DNA of 64,000 bases from positions 1 through 64,000 of the forward strand of contig CAZKGM010000001.1 in assembly GCA_964552395.1 (NCBI GenBank), in the 5' to 3' direction. Below the pieces are notes generated by a model. It searched no databases and was not told the origin of the DNA. It saw nothing but the letters and a program-made list of their open reading frames with translations. Origin of the DNA: JAJDNH01 sp964552395. Lineage in GTDB: Bacteria > Acidobacteriota > Thermoanaerobaculia > Thermoanaerobaculales > Sulfomarinibacteraceae. Numbering within the stretch: position 1 is the first letter of the stretch; each line of letters opens with the position of its first letter. Positions 19,801 through 28,243 of the stretch are shown here, piece by piece. Position numbers and translations under genes: made by a program.

Positions 19801-20613
19801 AACCTCGTTGTTGCTGAGGAGGAATGGCTTGTTGCCGCTGGCGGTGATCCGCTCACCCCAACGCGCGAGAACCTCGGCGAAGTCGGCCGGCTCGTCGGCC
19901 GTCGACGGAGTGGGTGCCGGCCGCGGCGGGGTGGCCTTCGCCTCGGTCTCCGGTGCGGACGGCGCCGGTGCGGCGGCCTTCGAGGACGGCGGTGTCGGCG
20001 GAGCAGCTTCGACCACACGCACCGAGGGCGGTGGGGTGGGGGGCGGGGCCGCCGGAGGCGCCGGTTGTCGCGGCTCGGGTGGCTCTGGGGCCGGTGCCGG
20101 TTGGGGTTCGGGAGCCGCGGGCCTGGCTGCTTCCTGCTCCGAAGGTCCTGCCGGCGGCGCGGGCGCGGCCGGCGCCTCTGCCACCGGGGGCCGGGGCGGT
20201 TGGATCGCCGGGGTGGCCGACGGCACGGGAGTCGGCGGTGGTACGGCGGCTTCCGCCGGCGGCGCAGCAGCGGGTTCAACCGGTTCGGGCGAGAAGAACC
20301 GCAGCACCGTGCCGCCAACGCGGAACTCGTCGCCGTCGGTCAAGAGCCGCTCCGAGATCCTCTGGTCTCCAACCCAGGTGCCGTTGGAGCTTCCGGTGTC
20401 GCTCAGCAGGTAGCCACCATCGGTGAGTTGGATCCGCGCGTGATACCGCGAGATGGCCGGGTCGGCGAGCGGGAGCTCGCAGTCCGGGTTGCGGCCAAGG
20501 CGCACCGGGGCTTCGAAGCTGAGCTGCTGCCCGGCCCGCGAAGCATCCGCCGAGCGGACGATCTCCAGCTTGAACGGGCCTGGCGGTGGTGAGGGCGTGC
20601 GGGTGTATTCCAC
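16867..20613 (-). CDS. NHLM-type bacteriocin ABC transporter (permease/ATPase) with N-terminal FHA domain
   Basis: The 1248-residue protein is the second ABC subunit of the NHLP/NHLM peptide exporter. Residues 15-108 are an FHA domain (RLGRNPDCELPLAD; SRYHAR; GSSNGTWVGD). A Pro/Ala-rich linker spans about 110-245. The usual NHLM ABC2 soluble region follows, then six membrane helices and the nucleotide-binding domain: Walker A GGSGCGKST near 1043, signature FSGGQ near 1150 and Walker B VLIFDEATSALD near 1170. It lacks the C39 peptidase of its partner, so the two likely pair. The FHA head and linker add about 250 residues to the usual protein and suggest control by phosphothreonine binding. Start is GTG behind GGGGGCGAG. 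It is the last gene of the operon. Confidence 0.93.
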   Translation of the reverse strand: MEYTRTPSPPPGPFKLEIVRSADASRAGQQLSFEAPVRLGRNPDCELPLADPAISRYHARIQLTDGGYLLSDTGSSNGTWVGDQRISERLLTDGDEFRVGGTVLRFFSPEPVEPAAAPPAEAAVPPPTPVPSATPAIQPPRPPVAEAPAAPAPPAGPSEQEAARPAAPEPQPAPAPEPPEPRQPAPPAAPPPTPPPSVRVVEAAPPTPPSSKAAAPAPSAPETEAKATPPRPAPTPSTADEPADFAEVLARWGERITASGNKPFLLSNNEVAWYVEDGKVEVFTVALDDNNQPTGGRTHFVTVEPGQIMFGMDFAGFGMGSGLLAVGKMGTHLLQLRVSDLRVMAQDERRAGPLAQLVDGWVASISRSLTQEISPGPVSDQSLTPGEELALDNQQKARVLKGVVWVEILGGSVLFIDMEELSVEPEQAPAGTGSSSGVGLADLFEKAKRRRTLFPLTPDSWIEASNPGDLATTLRLMDSSTAVSDPALWTGLETFHRVLCQCEFINKRFAVVDEFNRLKSKAEYSEAAREAAYRDIAAVLEEPGREAVTAVGAGGDLVLEACRAVGDNLGIAIKNHPEADKQAGFNDRVGAIAKASRCRIRPIVLRDDWWRRDQGPVVGRWEDSDEPVALLPTGSRSYECVDPKTGTRSSVNEELADRLSPLGVVFYRPFPDGPLSAKDLIKFGARGLKGDVWMLVGMGLALGALGALTPIFTGKLFDSAIPQADKGLLAQFTGGLFMAAFVASAYKITQSIAVLRIQGKMDYSIQAALWDRLMNLPSTAFRSFSAGDLADRAGGVDSIRQLVAGAGIGAILGSLSSIFYIFLMFKYSLALGALAMGLTIVYVGFTTTANYMQLRHERVQMAVRGKITGMVLQFISGVGKLRVAGAENHAFRVWASDYSHQRRLEFAIGKIKNAVQIFGSGFPVISSMAIFYVLMMVQEQALAKGQPPSMTTGDFIAFNSAFTAFLVATQSLGNASLDMLRVIPIFQRLKPIITTPAELDETRAYPGRLRGEIEVKHASFRYSEEGPWVLDDLSVKIEAGEMVAFVGGSGCGKSTLMRLLLGFEIAQKGSVYFDGQDLANLDLREVRQQIGVVLQTSSLLPTDIFRNIVGSTGLGLGNAWEAAELAGLVEDIKALPMGMHTYIAEGGGGFSGGQKQKILVARALVRKPRVLIFDEATSALDNRSQAVVTQSMERLQATRIVIAHRLSTIINADRICYLDSGKIIEQGTYDELMRLDGKFAILAKRQMA

Positions 20614-20623
20614 GGCTCGCCCC

Positions 20624-22840
20624 CTACACCTTGATCAGCTCGGCGTACGCACCGGGGATGTCCTTCATCTCCGCGTGCGTGCCCCTCTGTACGATGGACC
20701 CGCGCTCCATGACGATGATTTCGTCGGCGTCGCGGATCGTGCTCAGGCGGTGAGCAATGATGATGCAGGTGCAGCCACGGCGGCGGAGCGCCTCGTCCAC
20801 CCACTGCTCGGTGGGCGGGTCGAGGGCGCTGGTAGCCTCGTCGAGAATGAGGATGGTTGGGCTGCCGACCAGGGCGCGGGAGATCTCCAGGCGCTGGCGC
20901 TGGCCGCCGCTGAAGTTGCCGCCATGCTCCTCGACGATGGAGTCGTACTTGCCAAGCCGGGTCTGGAGGTCGTCGTCGATCGCGGCGTCCCGGCAGGCCT
21001 GGGTAACGGCCGTCAACGGAATGGTGGAGTCCCACATGGTGACGTTTTCGAGCACTGTGCCGCCAAACAGGAAGATCTCCTGATCGACCACTCCCAGGGA
21101 GTTGCGGAGCAGGCCGACCGGGAGGTCGTCGGTGGGAATCCCGTCGAACAGCACCTGGCCGCTCCAGGGCCGGTACAGCCCCGAGACGAGACGTGCCACG
21201 GTCGACTTGCCGCTGCCGCTAGTGCCGACGATGGCCACCCGTTGCCCGGGTTTCACCTTGAGGTTGAAGCCGTCGATCAGCGGCTTGGCCAACGGGCTGT
21301 AGCCGAAGGTGACGTCGCGGAGCTCGACCTCTCCGGACAGCTTGACCATGTCGCCGGTTCCCGCGGCGTCGGTCGGGGGCGCCGCTGCCTCTTCCCGCAA
21401 GTACTGCGGATCGACGTCGTTGCGGAGCACGTCGTCGAGACGGTTCATGTCGGCCTCGAGCTCCTGCAGGCTGGCGCCGAAGCTGACAAAGGTATTGAGC
21501 GGCTGGTTGAAGCTCGACATGAGAGTCTGGTAGGCCACCAGCATGCCGACGGTGAGGTCTCCGGCCATCACCTTGAGACTGCCGAGCAGCAGGATGGTTG
21601 CCGTCGTGATGCTGGTGACGAGGGCCGGGACCGCGTTGACGAGCTCGCCAAGCTGCCCGAGCTCCTGCTGCGAGCGGAGGGCCTTGGCCTGATACCCCGA
21701 CCAGCGAGAAAAGAACTCGGACTCGGAGCCGGACGCCTTCAGGGTCTCGATCATCCGCAGGCCGTTCATGGCCGTGCCAGTGAGCTTGCCCTGGTCCTGC
21801 ATGAGTCGGCGGGCGGCGTCGACGCGGTGCCGAGAGACCATTTTCAGCGCCACGATGTTGAGGAGAGCGATGGCGACACAGACGACGGTAAGCGTGACGT
21901 CGTACATCAGCATCAGCACCGCGTAGAAGATGATCAGAACGCTGTCGAGCAGGGTAGTGGCGAGGCGGCCCGAGATGAGGTTGGCCACCTTGTTGTTGAT
22001 GTCGACGCGGGAGCCGATTTCGCCGGCGAACCTCTGCGAGAAGTAGGCAACCGGCAGGCGGAGAATGTGGTTGAAGAAGCTGCTCGACGTCGCCAGGGCC
22101 AGCTTCGATTCCATGCGCAACAGGTAGTACTCCTGCAGGTACGTCAGGCCCATGCGCAGCGCCGCCGTCAGCCCCATGCCGATGAGAAGGGGTACGATGA
22201 GCGATTTCCTGCCGCCGATCAGGTACTCGTCAATGAAGATCCGGGAGAAGGTCGGAATCACGAGCCCGGGAATGACCAGGAACAAACCGCACAAAACGGC
22301 GAACGCGAGGGCCTGCTCGGAGCCCTTCAGCCGCCGCCGCAGGGCGGCCTTCATGCTCGGCTTCTCTCCGGCCGGCTTGAAGTCGGGACCCGGCTCGAAG
22401 GTCAGGACCACACCCGAGAACGATGCATCCAGCTCCTCCATGGAGACCGTCCGCGGGCCGGCGGCCGGGTCCATCAGATACGCCTTGCCCTTCTTGAAAC
22501 CCTCGAGCACCACGAAGTGGTTGAAGTTCCAGAACAGAATCACCGGGAAGGTCAGGTCGTACAGACGCTCCAGGTTCTCGTACTTGACCCCCTTGGACTC
22601 CATGCCGTACTTGCGGGCCGCCTTGATGACGTTGAGGGCCTTGCTGCCGTCGCGGGAGACGCCGCACTCCGAGCGCAGCTCCTCCAGCGGCACGATGAGA
22701 TCGTAGTAGCCAAGGACGATGGCGAGAGCCGCGGCACCGCACTCCACCGCCTCCAGCTGGAGGACCGTCGGTGTCTTGACCCGCCGGTTCGGTGGCGGCG
22801 GGATCTTGACCCTGGGGGTCTCCTCGGGTTGCGTCGCCAT
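20624..22840 (-). CDS. NHLP-family bacteriocin export ABC transporter with C39 leader peptidase
   Basis: This bifunctional exporter cuts the precursor after its double Gly and transports the product across the inner membrane. The N-terminal C39 peptidase has Cys34 (VECGAAAL), His108 (FNHFVVLEG) and Asp124 (MDPAAGPR), a complete catalytic set. Membrane helices and an ABC ATPase domain follow (Walker A GTSGSGKST, signature FSGGQRQR, Walker B ILILDEATSALD). The ATG at 22840 with a GAGG ribosome site was preferred over a GTG at 22861 that overlaps the adaptor gene. It lies 7 bp after the adaptor and 10 bp before the FHA-ABC gene. Intact residues throughout predict an active protein. Confidence 0.95.
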   Translation of the reverse strand: MATQPEETPRVKIPPPPNRRVKTPTVLQLEAVECGAAALAIVLGYYDLIVPLEELRSECGVSRDGSKALNVIKAARKYGMESKGVKYENLERLYDLTFPVILFWNFNHFVVLEGFKKGKAYLMDPAAGPRTVSMEELDASFSGVVLTFEPGPDFKPAGEKPSMKAALRRRLKGSEQALAFAVLCGLFLVIPGLVIPTFSRIFIDEYLIGGRKSLIVPLLIGMGLTAALRMGLTYLQEYYLLRMESKLALATSSSFFNHILRLPVAYFSQRFAGEIGSRVDINNKVANLISGRLATTLLDSVLIIFYAVLMLMYDVTLTVVCVAIALLNIVALKMVSRHRVDAARRLMQDQGKLTGTAMNGLRMIETLKASGSESEFFSRWSGYQAKALRSQQELGQLGELVNAVPALVTSITTATILLLGSLKVMAGDLTVGMLVAYQTLMSSFNQPLNTFVSFGASLQELEADMNRLDDVLRNDVDPQYLREEAAAPPTDAAGTGDMVKLSGEVELRDVTFGYSPLAKPLIDGFNLKVKPGQRVAIVGTSGSGKSTVARLVSGLYRPWSGQVLFDGIPTDDLPVGLLRNSLGVVDQEIFLFGGTVLENVTMWDSTIPLTAVTQACRDAAIDDDLQTRLGKYDSIVEEHGGNFSGGQRQRLEISRALVGSPTILILDEATSALDPPTEQWVDEALRRRGCTCIIIAHRLSTIRDADEIIVMERGSIVQRGTHAEMKDIPGAYAELIKV

Positions 22841-22847
22841 GCTTGCC

Positions 22848-23996
22848 TCAGCCCGCACCAACGGTCTTCTTGACGATCGGGATCACGTAGCCGATAGGCC
22901 GCTTGGTGTCGACGACCACCGAGCCGTTGCACACCGTGCCGCTGAATACCTTCTCGGGCGGACCCTTCGAGGATGTCCACTTGAAGCCGCTCGGAGTCTC
23001 CGCATCCCTGGTCAGCGACACTGTGACCTCGATCGGAGCCGTGTTCCCCGACAGGTCCTGGGCGAGCTTCTGGTTGCGGAGAACCCGCACCAGGCCCTCC
23101 GGGGTCAGCGGGTAGTCCGAAACCGAGGCCACCGTGCCGATGATGAACCCGTACTCCTCCGGCCTGATGGTCGATGGAGAGATGTCGGCACGCATGCCCG
23201 GGCGGATCTTCTTACCCTCGGAGGCGGGAACGAACAGGACTCCCTTGAGGGGCTCCTTGGCGTCCTCGAGGGTCAAGATACGAGCCCCACGGTCGATCAG
23301 GTCGCCTGGGTTGGCCATCACCTCCAGCACGCGGCCGGCGTAGGGGCTGCGCACCTCGGAGCGGCTCTCGAGCTCTGCCTCGAGCTCGCGCAGCTGCCGC
23401 CTCACGTCATCGACCCGGTTGCCGCCGCCGGCGAGGTTCGAGCGCGTGGTGGCAATGGCCTGCTCCGTCGAGGTGAGCTGCTCCTTGGTCTGCATGAGCT
23501 GTGAGCGCGTGAGGAGGCCGCGATCCACAAGCCTCTCCTGGGTGGCGATCTTCTCGCGTAGCTCGGCGGCTTGGCCCCGGTAGCGGGCGAGGATCCGCGA
23601 CTGCGCCTGGGTCTGCACCGCACCCTGGCCGGAGAGGGAAGCCAGCTCCTCCTTCTTGTTGGCGATGCGCAGAGCGATGTCAGGCTGGTCGAGGCGGGCC
23701 ACCACCTGGCCGACGTCGACCGCCTGCCCGGGCTCGACCTCGACCGAGACGATGTGGCCCGCGCCGATGGAGTTGACCTGGTACACGGTGCCGCCGCGCA
23801 TGAGAATCCCCCGGCCATCGACCTTGATCGAGATGCTCCCGATGACGCTCCAGATGACGAGCGCAATGATGATGACCCCGAGAGCGCAGAGAGCCAGCCA
23901 CCCGGTCGGCGAGGTCACGCGCATCAAGACGTCCAGCCGCTCCGGCGACGACAGCTTCTCGAGTGCCGCCTTGCGAAAGATGCTACCTCCAGGCAT
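22848..23996 (-). CDS. NHLM bacteriocin system secretion protein (HlyD-type adaptor)
   Basis: The 382-residue periplasmic adaptor is anchored by one N-terminal helix (about residues 33-55). It starts with a family-typical stretch (FRKAALEKLSSPERLD). A lipoyl segment (VEVEPGQAVDVGQVVARLDQ), a coiled-coil hairpin at about 100-190 and a second lipoyl half (VRSPYAGRVLEVMANPGDLI) follow. It should couple the ABC exporter to a TolC channel. The ATG at 23996 was used. The frame also opens at a TTG two codons earlier. A 207-bp GC-rich leader separates it from the TolC genes, the largest gap inside the operon. I found no convincing promoter or small gene there. Confidence 0.94.
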   Translation of the reverse strand: MPGGSIFRKAALEKLSSPERLDVLMRVTSPTGWLALCALGVIIIALVIWSVIGSISIKVDGRGILMRGGTVYQVNSIGAGHIVSVEVEPGQAVDVGQVVARLDQPDIALRIANKKEELASLSGQGAVQTQAQSRILARYRGQAAELREKIATQERLVDRGLLTRSQLMQTKEQLTSTEQAIATTRSNLAGGGNRVDDVRRQLRELEAELESRSEVRSPYAGRVLEVMANPGDLIDRGARILTLEDAKEPLKGVLFVPASEGKKIRPGMRADISPSTIRPEEYGFIIGTVASVSDYPLTPEGLVRVLRNQKLAQDLSGNTAPIEVTVSLTRDAETPSGFKWTSSKGPPEKVFSGTVCNGSVVVDTKRPIGYVIPIVKKTVGAG

Positions 23997-24203
23997 GGTC
24001 AACCCCCCAATTCAGCCTCGGCGCCGGCGGCCAGAGAGGCCCGCCGGCGGCTCCTCCTCCCGTTCGCCACACGTCCGAGGTATCAGCTCGTGGTCGTTCT
24101 CGGAGGCGGCTCGCAGCGGCTCCGCCCTCCCGTGTCCCGGGTGCCGAAACCCCCTGTTCATCCAAACACCCCACAAGCGACTCGCACTTGTCATCTCGAC
24201 CTG

Positions 24204-26228
24204 TTATCCGGGTCGAGTCTCGTTCACACCCTCCTCTGCTCGGCCGGTCGGCCAGACGTCGGTCACGATGACCTGGCCATCCTCGATTCGGTAGTCCACG
24301 AGAGTCCCCATCTCGAAGCGAAGCTGCGCCATCAGGGTCGCCAGCCGAAGTCTGGCGCTGACCAGCTGAAGCAGCTCGGAGACCTCGTTCTCCTCGGTCA
24401 GGACGACGTCCACGACCGTCGACTCCCCGGCCTTGAACTTCTCCGTCTCGGCCTGCAGCACCTCGCGGTGGCTGGCCACCGCGGCTTCGTGCTGAGAGAT
24501 CGAGTCGGCGGCCTTGGCAATGGCACCAACGAGCTCCTCGACCCGCGTCGACACGACTCTCTCCAGATTGCCGGCCGTTATATCGCTGCGCAGCTGGAGA
24601 GCCCGCGACTGCTCGTAGCGGCCGAGCGCGACGTTGTTGCGGAACGGCAGGTTGAAGTTGAGCGTGACCATGGCGCTCGGGCCCGTGAAGTTCGAGAACA
24701 GCGCGTCGTAGTAGCCTCGGCCGAAGTTGCGGGCATCCATCGGATCCGGCGATTCGAAGAGACCCGAGTAGAAGACCGTGAATGACAGGGTCGTCTCTCG
24801 TTTGAGATCAGCTCGCGACGCTTCGGCGAGTACCTTGGCGGCGTCCGCCAGCCTATGCGCGGCGAGCACGTCGCTCCTTCGCGCTACCGCCGAGCGCGCC
24901 AGCGGCGAGCTCCGCCAGCTTTCGATAAGGGCGGCCGACGGAGGCGGCGGGAAGTCGCCGGAGGCCAACGGCGTGTCCTGAAGACGTTCCACAGCCAAGC
25001 CTATGGTCTTGGCGAGGCTCACGCGAGCCCGGAGCAGTCCCTCTCGGGCCTGTGCGACGGTGCCCCGGGTTGCCTCCAGGCGGGCCTTCACGTACACCAG
25101 GTCGGCAGGGGCGATCTCGTCGGCATCGGCGAGCTGCTCGCCGATCTTCACGAGTTCCGACTCCTGATTCTCCGAGCGTTCGAGCAGGGTGAGACTCTGC
25201 TGAGCCCCAACCACGTTCCAGTAGGAGATCAGGGTGCGTTGAACGCTGTCCGACATGGCATGGGCTACGGACTCGAGGCCGGACTCGTAGTTGTAGCGTG
25301 CCGCGATCTCCGGTGCTCCGGTTGACACGACGCCGCGGCCCTTGCCGAGAGGGATGTCGAGCGCCAAGCCGATGCGGGCCGTGTAGCTGTTGAGGTTCCC
25401 CTTGCCGCCATAGGTCGGATTCAGCGGCCTGCCGCGGTAGTTGTCTTTGACTCCCTCGAGGATGACCTGCGGTGTGAGCGAGATCCCGGTGCGGTAGAGC
25501 TTGGGAAAGGAGAGCGCAAGGGAAAGGGTCTCACGGTCCTGGATCGTGGGCTGCAGCCCGAGCGCTCGCAGCAGGACCCGTCCAGCGTATGCGATCAGGC
25601 TTGATGACACCTGGAGTGTCTGATACTGGCGCCGGAACGACTGGCGCAAGCTGTTCTCGATATCCAGCCTGCCGAGGTCACGGGCAACCTCGAGCTCGGC
25701 GAGGATATCGACCTGTCGGTCCTGGGGCGGACAGATCACGTCGAACCGCTGGGTCCCGAACTCGATGGTGGTATCGATGCAGTCGGTGACCGGCTTGAGG
25801 ACGTCGGAGGCGAGCTGCTCCTCGAGTCCATCCGCGATTCGCTGGAACACGGTGGCGATCGAGTTCAGCAGGAGCCGTTTTCCCCACTCGTTCTTGCTCT
25901 GCCCGGGAGTCACCGGGCTGCTTTCGTGCTCGAAGCTCGGCGCCAGCTCGATGCCGAGATCGAAACTCCCCATTGCCTGTTGCAGGGTGCCCAGACGCTG
26001 ATTCACCTGCTCGCGCGCGAGGTAGATGCCCGGATCGTTGTGGAGGGCGATCGAAACGGCCTCTGCCAGCCCTAGAGTGGAGGACGGTGCCCGGACCGGC
26101 GCGAACGGAGCCCTGGGTTCCGACGGCGGTGTGCCGGCACCGACGCCGGTGGGCATGAGGAGGAGGGCGGCCAGCAGGCAGAGCGTTCCGATCGAGCACC
26201 TGTACGAGCGTGATCGCTGTGTACTCAT
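24204..26228 (-). CDS. TolC-family outer-membrane protein of the lanthipeptide operon (second copy)
   Basis: This 674-residue outer-membrane efflux protein has an N-terminal signal segment (SIGTLCLLAALLLMPTGVGA). Two TolC-like halves are long helices around strand segments, with a roughly 150-residue extension relative to usual TolC proteins of 430-480 residues. The region contains two Cys (DCIDTT; DVICPPQ) that could form a disulfide. The ATG at 26228 has a GAGGAG ribosome site. It follows a paralogous tolC gene by 23 bp. Its place between the modification genes and the adaptor/ABC genes suggests it is the outer-membrane exit for the peptide. Confidence 0.9.
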   Translation of the reverse strand: MSTQRSRSYRCSIGTLCLLAALLLMPTGVGAGTPPSEPRAPFAPVRAPSSTLGLAEAVSIALHNDPGIYLAREQVNQRLGTLQQAMGSFDLGIELAPSFEHESSPVTPGQSKNEWGKRLLLNSIATVFQRIADGLEEQLASDVLKPVTDCIDTTIEFGTQRFDVICPPQDRQVDILAELEVARDLGRLDIENSLRQSFRRQYQTLQVSSSLIAYAGRVLLRALGLQPTIQDRETLSLALSFPKLYRTGISLTPQVILEGVKDNYRGRPLNPTYGGKGNLNSYTARIGLALDIPLGKGRGVVSTGAPEIAARYNYESGLESVAHAMSDSVQRTLISYWNVVGAQQSLTLLERSENQESELVKIGEQLADADEIAPADLVYVKARLEATRGTVAQAREGLLRARVSLAKTIGLAVERLQDTPLASGDFPPPPSAALIESWRSSPLARSAVARRSDVLAAHRLADAAKVLAEASRADLKRETTLSFTVFYSGLFESPDPMDARNFGRGYYDALFSNFTGPSAMVTLNFNLPFRNNVALGRYEQSRALQLRSDITAGNLERVVSTRVEELVGAIAKAADSISQHEAAVASHREVLQAETEKFKAGESTVVDVVLTEENEVSELLQLVSARLRLATLMAQLRFEMGTLVDYRIEDGQVIVTDVWPTGRAEEGVNETRPG

Positions 26229-26251
26229 GGTGATGCTCCTCATCGCTCTGC

Positions 26252-28234
26252 TCACTGCCCGGCCTCGACATTGGGCAGGCTGGTGATGTCGGTGTAGCTC
26301 ACGAACTCTCCGGCAGCGGTTTCGGAGACCAGGAAGCCGGAGTTGAATCGCAGCTGAGCGAGGGAACGTGCGACCTGTTGCTCGCTGGACACCAGTGCGA
26401 GCTTCGCCTGCACCTCCCGCTGCTCCGTGGTGATCGTGTTGATGAGGGTCGAGCGGCCGTATCGGAGCTTCTCGAGCTCGTTGCTGACGGACTCGCGGTA
26501 GAACTGCGCCGAGCGCTGGTAGAGCTCGAGCTGGCGGACCGCCTCCTCGAGCACTGCGAGGTCCTGAACCACGCTGGCGCGGATCGTCCGTGCGAGATCC
26601 TGGGTCGTGATCGCTCGCTGCCGCAGGATGGCGCCCTTCTCCTCAAGCCGGCCACGCTGAGTGTTGTTGGCGAACGGCTTGTTGTAGGTCAGCCCGACTT
26701 TAGCGCTGGGTCCGGTCCAGTTGCCGAAGAACGCTCCATCGAGGCCGTCCCACAGGCTGCCGCCGTAGTGGCTTCCAGAGTAGGACACGTTGATGTCGAG
26801 GCTGGCGTCGGGCGCGAGGTCGATGACGGCGGCCTTCCACAGTACCTTGCCGGACTCCTGGAGCTGCTGAGCCGCACGGTAGTCGAGGCGCTGTTTGAGG
26901 GAGAGGTCCTCAAGGACCGCGACGTCGATTCCTTGCACTGCGTTGACTTCCGGCACCTTCGGGAAGGGGTCACCGGCGAGCGGCGCCTGACCCTCGCTCT
27001 CGACCCGAAGCCCTATCGTGCGCGCCAGCGTTACCCTTGCCTGGTACAGGCTCCGCTTCGCATCCTCAACCTGGGCCTGGACCTCGGACTGCCGGGCGTC
27101 GGCGCGCGCGAGCTCCACTCGCGGCATCTCGTCCGCGTCAATCAAGGTCTTGGTCAGCTCGACGAGCTTCTGCTGCAGGGCTGCCGACTGCTGATAGACA
27201 TCCAGCGTCTTCTGTGCCGCCACCAGATCCCAGTAGGCGAGAATCGAGCCGAGCACGCTCGAAGCGGCCTGGTGGGTGAGCGACGAGAGGCTGGCCTCGT
27301 AATCGATGAGCGACGATTTCTCGAGCGCGCCGGCCGAGTCGATGCCGCGTCCGCGGCCGAGGGGAATGTTGACGCTGAAGCCGACGGTGGCGTTGTAGGT
27401 ATCGGGCGAGCCGGGGCCACCGTGGTCCGAGTCGGCCGGCTTGCCGCGGTAGCGGAGAGCCGAGCCGCTGATGTCCACGGACGGAGTCAAGATAATGCCT
27501 GTGCGATAAGCTTTGGAAAGCTGCAGGCTGATCGTTCCCTGCTGCTGTTGGCGGACCTGCGGGACCGTTCCCAGGTCACGCAGCGAGCTCACCGCCTCGT
27601 TGCGCGCCCTGACCGCATCGTCCCGCGCCGACTCGGCAAGACCCTGGCGGGACTGCAGCCACTTGATGATGTCGGCCCTGACCTGGTCCTGCAGCTCCGG
27701 GGGTGCGCTGAGCAGAGCGGAGGAGAACACGTCGTACTCAGCCTGGATCAGGCCATCCGTGAAGTGGATCGAGGAGGGGTCGCCCCCGTTTTGCAGAGTC
27801 GTCCAAGCGTCGTAGTACTCGTTCGCCTGCTGCGCGGCCAGATCCGCAGCATCACTGTACTGGTTGAGCCCGTCCCGGAGACGGTCGCGCTTCTCCTGCT
27901 CGGTGACCTTCTGAGCCGCGCTCAGCTCCTCCTGGACGAAGCTGTAGTCGATCTTGCCGACGAGGGCGAGGTCGAACTGCCCTGTCGCTTGCTGGGCGAT
28001 CCCTTTTTGTGAGGCAGCGGACTCCGCCTGGAGCTTGATGTTGGGCTCGTGCTCCAGCGTCGTCCGGATCGCCTCCATCAGTGTGATGGTGGGTCCCGAG
28101 AACACCGGTGGATCGTATGCGGGCTGGGGAGGCTTCGGCTCACCGGCGGCCAGGACGCCAGCGCTGCAGATGCCCAGCGCCAGGACGCCGGCGGTCAGGA
28201 ACGAAAGTGCTTGACGAAGTGCTCGTTGGTCCAT
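26252..28234 (-). CDS. TolC-family outer-membrane protein of the lanthipeptide operon (first copy)
   Basis: The 660-residue protein has a signal peptide (LTAGVLALGICSAGVLAAGE) and the TolC organisation. It is longer than usual because of an added helical segment at about 90-200 (IHFTDGLIQAEYDVFSSALL). Near the C-terminus it resembles the next gene: 'STLINTITTEQREVQAKLAL' against 'STVVDVVLTEENEVSELLQL'. The two are therefore diverged tandem duplicates. They could form a hetero-oligomeric channel or serve two products. The start has a GAGGTGG ribosome site, 9 bp behind the acetyltransferase gene. Confidence 0.9.
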   Translation of the reverse strand: MDQRALRQALSFLTAGVLALGICSAGVLAAGEPKPPQPAYDPPVFSGPTITLMEAIRTTLEHEPNIKLQAESAASQKGIAQQATGQFDLALVGKIDYSFVQEELSAAQKVTEQEKRDRLRDGLNQYSDAADLAAQQANEYYDAWTTLQNGGDPSSIHFTDGLIQAEYDVFSSALLSAPPELQDQVRADIIKWLQSRQGLAESARDDAVRARNEAVSSLRDLGTVPQVRQQQQGTISLQLSKAYRTGIILTPSVDISGSALRYRGKPADSDHGGPGSPDTYNATVGFSVNIPLGRGRGIDSAGALEKSSLIDYEASLSSLTHQAASSVLGSILAYWDLVAAQKTLDVYQQSAALQQKLVELTKTLIDADEMPRVELARADARQSEVQAQVEDAKRSLYQARVTLARTIGLRVESEGQAPLAGDPFPKVPEVNAVQGIDVAVLEDLSLKQRLDYRAAQQLQESGKVLWKAAVIDLAPDASLDINVSYSGSHYGGSLWDGLDGAFFGNWTGPSAKVGLTYNKPFANNTQRGRLEEKGAILRQRAITTQDLARTIRASVVQDLAVLEEAVRQLELYQRSAQFYRESVSNELEKLRYGRSTLINTITTEQREVQAKLALVSSEQQVARSLAQLRFNSGFLVSETAAGEFVSYTDITSLPNVEAGQ

Positions 28235-28243
28235 ATACCACCT

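Noticed and set aside
20453..22873. Very long plus-strand open frame opposite the C39-ABC transporter, and similar long frames opposite LanM, nrdJ and the reductase gene
   Set aside because: High-GC shadow frames: low-complexity His/Arg/Gln-rich translations with no domain, against strongly conserved genes on the other strand.
24003..24203. Possible second precursor gene or internal promoter in the 200-bp gap of the lanthipeptide operon
   Set aside because: No frame ends with a GG leader and Cys/Ser/Thr core, no ribosome site fits, and no clear -35/-10 or sigma-54 site is visible.
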